DNA of 64,000 bases from NCBI RefSeq assembly GCF_029852145.1, contig NC_079974.1, positions 6,990,348-7,054,347 on the forward strand, given 5' to 3'. A program made the position numbers and the translations under genes. This DNA is from Microplitis mediator (Eukaryota > Arthropoda > Insecta > Hymenoptera > Braconidae). The notes beneath the pieces were generated by a model, which was given only the letters and a program-made list of their open reading frames with translations, had not been told where the DNA came from and did not search any database. This document shows, in pieces, positions 59,031 through 64,000 of this stretch; positions within the stretch are counted from its first letter, which is position 1; the number at the start of each line of letters is the position of its first letter.

Positions 59031-59053
59031 TTCGAATCCCACCGCTGCCACCA
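59031..59053 (-). other. 23-nt tRNA-Leu primer binding site
   Basis: The plus strand reads TTCGAATCCCACCGCTGCCA followed by CCA, the T-arm and acceptor 3' end of a eukaryotic tRNA-Leu (AAG-type). It is 10 bases from the 5' LTR. A match of 23 bases is longer than the usual 11-18. Confidence 0.85.
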
Positions 59054-59311
59054 GTTTTTTTTATGTTATGTCCGCCGCTTAGATTTAAATTATTTATCCG
59101 GGATTTATCCCTTTGGTAGCGATAGAAGAATTTAACGAGCGATTTGGAGGATGCGGACAACAGTAAAGAATACGAGGAAGGTTTTCACTTCCTATATTTA
59201 TTATTTATTGTGGGTTTTTCGAAGAGTACGAACCCAAACGCCTTCGAGCTTGATCACGTTGCATTTATAAATCGATCAATAGAGAGAAAATGTTTTAAAT
59301 GTCTCTCACTT

Positions 59312-59314
59312 ACC
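59312..59314 (-). promoter_or_regulatory. Splice donor within the LTR
   Basis: Coding strand CATCTGAAG/GTAAGTGAG. The GTAAGTGAG part is kept in every LTR copy covering it (window start near 510 and solo LTR near 20430), so it is probably the donor joined to the env acceptor at 51481. Confidence 0.6.
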
Positions 59315-60221
59315 TTCAGATGATTCTTTCTTCTAACACGGCAGGTTTTTATCCCTCCAGAACTTTGCAGCTCACTCGGCCTCCTCCTGAGTGGATTTGG
59401 TTGAATAGGCGCGGCTAGGGTTGTAGGATAAAATCTTATGTGCTACTTTCGAATGAAACTCTGAAGATTGAAGTTATGATCTCTAGTCTTTTTATTAAAC
59501 GTTTCAATTACAATATTTTTAATTGAACTTCACTTATACACTATACTTTTCACAATGGTTTGCACTTAAAAAGATATAAAACCATTTAATTTGATTATTA
59601 TTAATTTTAGTTATTTTTAATATATTTCTTAATTTATGCGTCCTTATGTAGCCTTATGGCTTTTTATGCGCAGATTATCTCGACCCGAGATCGGACTTCA
59701 ATACACTTGATTTTTGTGTCACTATTCGATCGAGTCGGAGTGATTTTGATAATAATTGTAAATAACAAAAAAATACCGCTACACAATATGAAAATATCGG
59801 CCTAGTACCTTAATCAACTTACAATTTAACTGAATCTAAATATAAGATAAACCGCTGTTAATAAAATAATACCGCTACACGATAGGAACTATCGGCCTAG
59901 TACCTTTTATTAAGGACGGTTACTTATTGCCTTGTCTAGGACAGATTTTTGCAATAAGATTACGGGCTATCGACGCCGTTTACGCGGACCGTAGGACTCG
60001 AAATTTAAAGATCTGATCAACAACCACGACACCGTTTACACGATACCGTAGGACTCGAGATCTGAAAATTTGATCAACAACTAAGGCCCTGAGCCATGGT
60101 GCTCAGGCTATTTAAAACTTTTTGATTGATGTTTGATGGGAGTAATTAAATTGTTGTCATTGGTGGAAAATGACGACAGGTTTTTATTTATTCGTCAATC
60201 GTTATTGCAAAAATCGTCGCG

Positions 60222-60235
60222 CTACTTTTATACGC
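60222..60235 (-). promoter_or_regulatory. LTR TATA box
   Basis: Coding strand GCGTATAAAAGTAGC, about 115-130 bases into the LTR, the right place for a U3 promoter. Confidence 0.6.
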
Positions 60236-60350
60236 ATAAGTGATGGTAGAACTGACGCTGCGTTTTCGCGTGCTTTTGTAAAGAGAAGTTTCGTAAATTT
60301 ATTTATGAAATAAAATAAATTAAATAAAAAAAAATTTATTGGACATAACA

Positions 60351-63300
60351 AGGGGTAGCAAAATTTTTCGAAAATTCCATCATGAGGACAAATACAATAG
60401 TTAGATTTTTATGAAATCTACTAAAAATTACGATGATTAGCAGAAAATTAATTTTTTATTTCAATTATTACTACCTAAAGTGTAATTCTTATTTATCATA
60501 ATAATTACAATTCTGTTAAGATAATTACTTAAAAACTTCAAAGATCACTCACGACTTTAATAATTTCTATTTAAAAATTGTAATGTTCATTTTCTTTAAA
60601 ACTAAAACGGTTTTCTCACACAAAATGAAGGGTAAAATTATATCAACGAAAAATTCATTTTAAATTCTATAATAATTATCATTCGATATTAAAAAATTTT
60701 ATCTAAAATTAAAATTACAATATATATTTAAAATTGCTATCATTTGTACAAAATTCAAGTAGACTGTAAAAATTACATTGAAGCTTCGTTAAATGTTCGC
60801 TTGGAAGAAATCAAAACTTATACTTATTCATATTGAAATAGTTTAATTTTACAAAAAGTAGAAATTGATATTAGAATAATCAAAAGTTAGTACATTAGTC
60901 GTAATTTTTGTTGTGTAGTTGATAAATATTACATCTTCAATATAATTCTACGTAGGTAGTGTACATTTATAATGTCGGTAAGACAAATTGCTACTCCGAG
61001 AGATAAAATTACTATATGAGATTATAATTTTTAGTTCAGGGAATACGATGCCATTTACGTTGTATCCTACCCATATACTTGCTATAAATTCAGAACTTCA
61101 AATCGTCATTGTGGCTGAACTATTAACGTACTTGGTCAGCGTTTGAAGAAACAGAGAGGACCGGATTCGATCCCAACATCAAGCAAATAATTTTATTTTC
61201 AAGCTTCCATAATAAATTATTCCGCACAAAACAAATTAAACAAAACTAAAAAAAATATTACAATTTTTTGATACTCTAAAATTTTTTTTTCAAATATTTT
61301 TTTTTGTAGCCCTAAATATTCTCTTTAAAATGAACCAAGGCAAATTTTTGTAACTATAATAGTTTTCAAGACATTCAAAAAATTAACTTGAAAGATTCGA
61401 AAAATGATAAGTTTTTGAGTTTTGCATAACTTTGTTACATCCTGGAGTCGTGTCGGCTTGTGAGTTGCCGGCGCGAATTATTTGAATTGGACTTAACTTG
61501 TATTATACTTTTAATTTTCCATCTAGAACCTAATGTAAATGTCTTTATGTTTTGTTTGTTTTTTTTTTTTTTTTTTGAACGACCGCTGGAGATTTACATC
61601 TCGTGGTCGAATAAAAAATGTTATCTATCTATCTATATTTTTCTTTTGAATGCTTACATAAAAAAAACTGAAATTAAGATGATTGTGTTCATGAACAATC
61701 TTACATTTGTGAGGTGTGTAAACATCGATTATAATAATTGAGTTATTGCTTTCATTACAGTTTTTTTTGTATTTCTACTATTTGATGTTTTGCATGAAAT
61801 ATTCGAATTAATTTTAGAAAAAAAAATTATTAAATATTTGAAATTAGTTTTAATTATTTATCTTTCTACATCGATTTTAACGTGTTTTTTATCTTCTCTT
61901 TTTTTTTTTTTAATGACCGTACATTAAAATCTCGTTTTCTTTAATCCGATTATTTTTTAATGTTAGTAAACACTTTTGTAATTATTTTTGTTTTATTTTA
62001 ATCCCCTCATTATATCGGGTGACGAACTCATACGTCACAAGTTTCTCTTTTCTTTTATATAGAAAAATTATTATTATTTTTTTTTAATTTTATTTTTATG
62101 ATTTCATTTTATATTGTTAGTTAAATTTATTGTTCTTATTTATTAGAATTTTATTTTCGATTCCATCTTTTCGTCTGTCTTTCTATTGTTTGCGGAAAGA
62201 CAAATTTCATTTATTATTATTGGGAAAAAAATTTTTTTTTTATATATGTATATTATTATTAACTTCTTTTTTTTTTTTTTTTTATTATACGACAAAAAAA
62301 AAGAGGGGAGAAAGAAATTTTATATATAACTTTTTTTTCTCTATTTCGTGGGTAATTAAGGTCTGCATGTTAACATTTAATATTGATTTCGTTATATATC
62401 TATATTATTATTTTTTTATAATTTTAGTATTGAAAGAATGTTGCACATTCTTGCTAAGAAAAAAAAATGTTGAAATTTGTAGGCTAAAAATTTATTATTA
62501 TTTTTTTTCTTTTAAAACAGGATTTCTCCTCTTTTTTTTTTCATATAATTTTCCATAATTTCTTTTCTCATATGTAATACTATAAGTGTTTCTCTTAATG
62601 AAAAAAAAGCATTAATTTTCCATCATTCTAAAAAAAAATGGTAATTCCGAATATTTATTCGTTAATATTTTCAATCGGTTTCTATTCTATAAGTTTATTT
62701 TTTATTATTATTTTTTTTGTCTCTATATATTGCTGATAAAATTCACTTCCTCTGCCTCGCTTTTCTTTTAATAAAAAAAAACAATATATATCTTTCTTAA
62801 AGAAACTTAAAAATATACGTAGATACATAAAATGTCAAATGTTTGTCCATGAGTGAACAAAAGTTAAGGAGAGAAAAAAAAATTTTACGATTTTTGCAGC
62901 ATTATAACGTTCCAACAATTAATAGCATATTCTCTATTTTATTATTATTATTATTATTTTCATTATTATTATTATAATTATTATTATTATTATTATTTTA
63001 TTAATAATAATAATTTTAATGATAAATGTAATTATTATAGTATGAAAATCAATCAAATTACATCATATCATGAAAGACCTTTTTCCCCACCGTCCATCTT
63101 ACGGTTTATTAAATAAATTTAATTATTATTATTATTATTATATTTTCCCTATTAATAAAAAAATTTGGAAGAAATTGTATATATTAAAAAAAAATTTGAT
63201 GTAAAATTCGTTCGTGTCAGCCGCCGGAGGGGTGCGCGTGGGCGTTAGTTAAGTTTGGAGCGGGGGTTTCTTGGGTTTGAGGCCCTTTTGCCGATATTTC

Positions 63301-63454
63301 ATTTGTCTATTTCGAAATGGGTGTGATCTATTGTCTCTGAGTGGGGTTTAGTAAGTAGTTCGGGGAGATCTGTTATAAAAGTTAGTGTTTTATTTGTGTG
63401 ATCGTCTATTTCCAAGAAAGTTATTATAACTAGTAACTAACAACTGGTTCTACG
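60351..63454. other. No gene; AT-rich repeats and T runs
   Basis: Old repeats (61316-61440 is inverted to 41820-41930), many T tracts and ATT simple repeats (62930-63010, 63121-63140). A promoter-like patch with GTTATAAAAGTTAG near 63373 precedes the right-edge gene. At 61570-61640 a hairpin (GACCGCTGGAG...CTCGTGGTC), AATAAA and a TATC repeat look like the 3' tail of a LINE or SINE. Confidence 0.5.
61105..61181 (+). repeat. Possible tRNA-derived SINE fragment
   Basis: GTGGCTGAACTATTAACG resembles an A box and GGATTCGATCCC a B box of RNA polymerase III, 45 bases apart. It does not fold as a full tRNA in my reading. Confidence 0.4.
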
Positions 63455-64000
63455 ATGCCGCAGCTCGAAATCAACTACTATTTTCAGGAGTCTTTGGTGA
63501 GTGTTTTTTTTTTTTTTTATTTTTTTTTTTTTGCTACTGTTTATTATTATTATTTTTTTCATTAAATTTTAGGAAAGGAAAAAAAAATTATGATTGAATA
63601 TATTTTTTTTCTTTTCCTTACTCTACTCGTATATTTAAATTCACATATATTTATACATTTGTTTCTTTTTTTTCTCTAGTTGACATTAACCGGGATGTGG
63701 TTTTGTCTCCTGCGGGTCCTTTTGTGGGTCGGGCAGGCGTCCCGGTGCGGACGGCGCGTTTCCGTCAGTCGGCGGACTTCTAAAAGGGTGGTGTCCGCCT
63801 TCCAGAAATTGTTCGACTTGTTCAATTTTATTTGTTTAGTGAAAAATGTAAGTTTTACCTTTTTTTTTTATATTGTTTAATTTATACTTTTATTGTCGAA
63901 AATTTATTTGTTATTTTATTTTTTTTTATTTACGTTTGTGTTTTTTTTTTTCTAGCCTGAGTGTCGTGTTGATATCAAGGGCATGGTCTCCGTCGATTTA
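63455..64000 (+). CDS. Spliced gene at the right edge (partial), unknown product
   Basis: Exons 63455-63496 (MPQLEINYYFQESL), 63680-63847 and 63956 onward join in phase 0 each time, with GTGAGT and GTAAGT donors and T-rich TTCTCTAG and TTTCTAG acceptors. A TATA-like GTTATAAAAG lies about 80 bases upstream of the ATG. Exon 2 is hydrophobic then Arg-rich (MWFCLLRVLLWVGQASRCGR); exon 3 begins PECRVDIKGMVSVDL and leaves the window. Short exons, phase-0 introns and GC-rich coding blocks in T-rich DNA are like the antisense genes within the element at 45547-48547. I recognise no family. Another frame of exon 2 (DINRDVVLSPAGPFVGRAG) also looks protein-like, so the start and phase are not certain. 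Confidence 0.5.

Larger units (their letters stand above)
43745..60350 (-). mobile_element. 16.6 kb errantivirus-like endogenous retrovirus (Ty3/gypsy with env)
   Basis: Two 1287 bp LTRs in direct orientation with the offset constant at 15319 bases from first to last base, flanked by AGGG at 43741-43744 and 60351-60354. On the minus strand the order is 5' LTR, tRNA-Leu primer site, gag, pol, env, a 4.4 kb accessory region and the 3' LTR. Usual insect errantiviruses are about 7-9 kb, so this one is roughly twice as long because of pol insertions and the accessory region. The frames of gag, pol and env are open throughout, and the LTRs look identical where compared, so the insertion is recent and the copy may still be able to express its proteins. 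Confidence 0.95.
59064..60350 (-). mobile_element. 5' LTR of the 16.6 kb element
   Basis: Drives the element on the minus strand. Same length and termini as 43745-45031. It holds a TATA box and a strong splice donor (separate entries). Confidence 0.95.

Noticed and set aside
61105..61181. tRNA gene
   Set aside because: A- and B-box-like words only; no acceptor stem or anticodon arm could be drawn.

Overview
The window reads as insect nuclear DNA. It is AT-rich and packed with LTR retrotransposons, foldback elements, MITEs and microsatellites, and it carries canonical GT-AG introns. A decayed ankyrin-repeat gene with a PRANC-like C-terminus, a combination known from parasitoid wasps such as Nasonia, makes a parasitoid hymenopteran my best guess; this is inference. 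No conserved single-copy host gene is recognisable. The only non-mobile-looking gene is an unrecognised spliced gene that runs off the right edge.

Layout. 1-2410: an LTR end joined to an inverted LTR fragment, next to a Mutator-like transposase ORF (minus). 2411-7063: no genes seen, one short foldback. 7064-17899: a MULE-type transposase gene (minus strand, at least six exons) broken by a Ty3/gypsy element (7366-11879, one LTR of which holds a further insertion) and by a 1.8 kb perfect-looking foldback (12391-14191). 18000-26200: MITEs carrying internal (CA)n tracts and two solo LTRs. 26198-39470: a giant inverted repeat with 3-4 kb arms. Each arm holds a decayed copy of one zinc-finger/acidic-linker gene; the 6 kb loop holds an AT-rich element with a 5S-rRNA-like insert and the ankyrin-PRANC pseudogene. 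39650-43744: a MITE interrupted by a solo LTR, then old repeats. 43745-60350: a 16.6 kb errantivirus-like endogenous retrovirus on the minus strand. 60351-64000: repeats and the right-edge gene.

The 16.6 kb element is the centrepiece. Two 1287 bp LTRs (identical wherever I compared them) and an AGGG target duplication bound it. It has a 23-nt tRNA-Leu primer binding site, gag, a 1883-codon pol in the -1 frame, and a baculovirus-F-like env behind a good splice acceptor. Pol is unusual: it has two tandem retropepsin domains, an RNase H that lost most of its catalytic carboxylates, a ~530-residue acidic linker with an AT-hook-like motif, a degenerate macro-like domain, and then an intact-looking D,D(35)E integrase. 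Between env and the 3' LTR, about 4.4 kb carries three small genes with introns on the opposite strand. Antisense introns would not be removed from the element's genomic RNA, so they could survive retrotransposition. Three more LTRs or LTR fragments of the same family lie at 1-255, 265-759 and 20183-21379.
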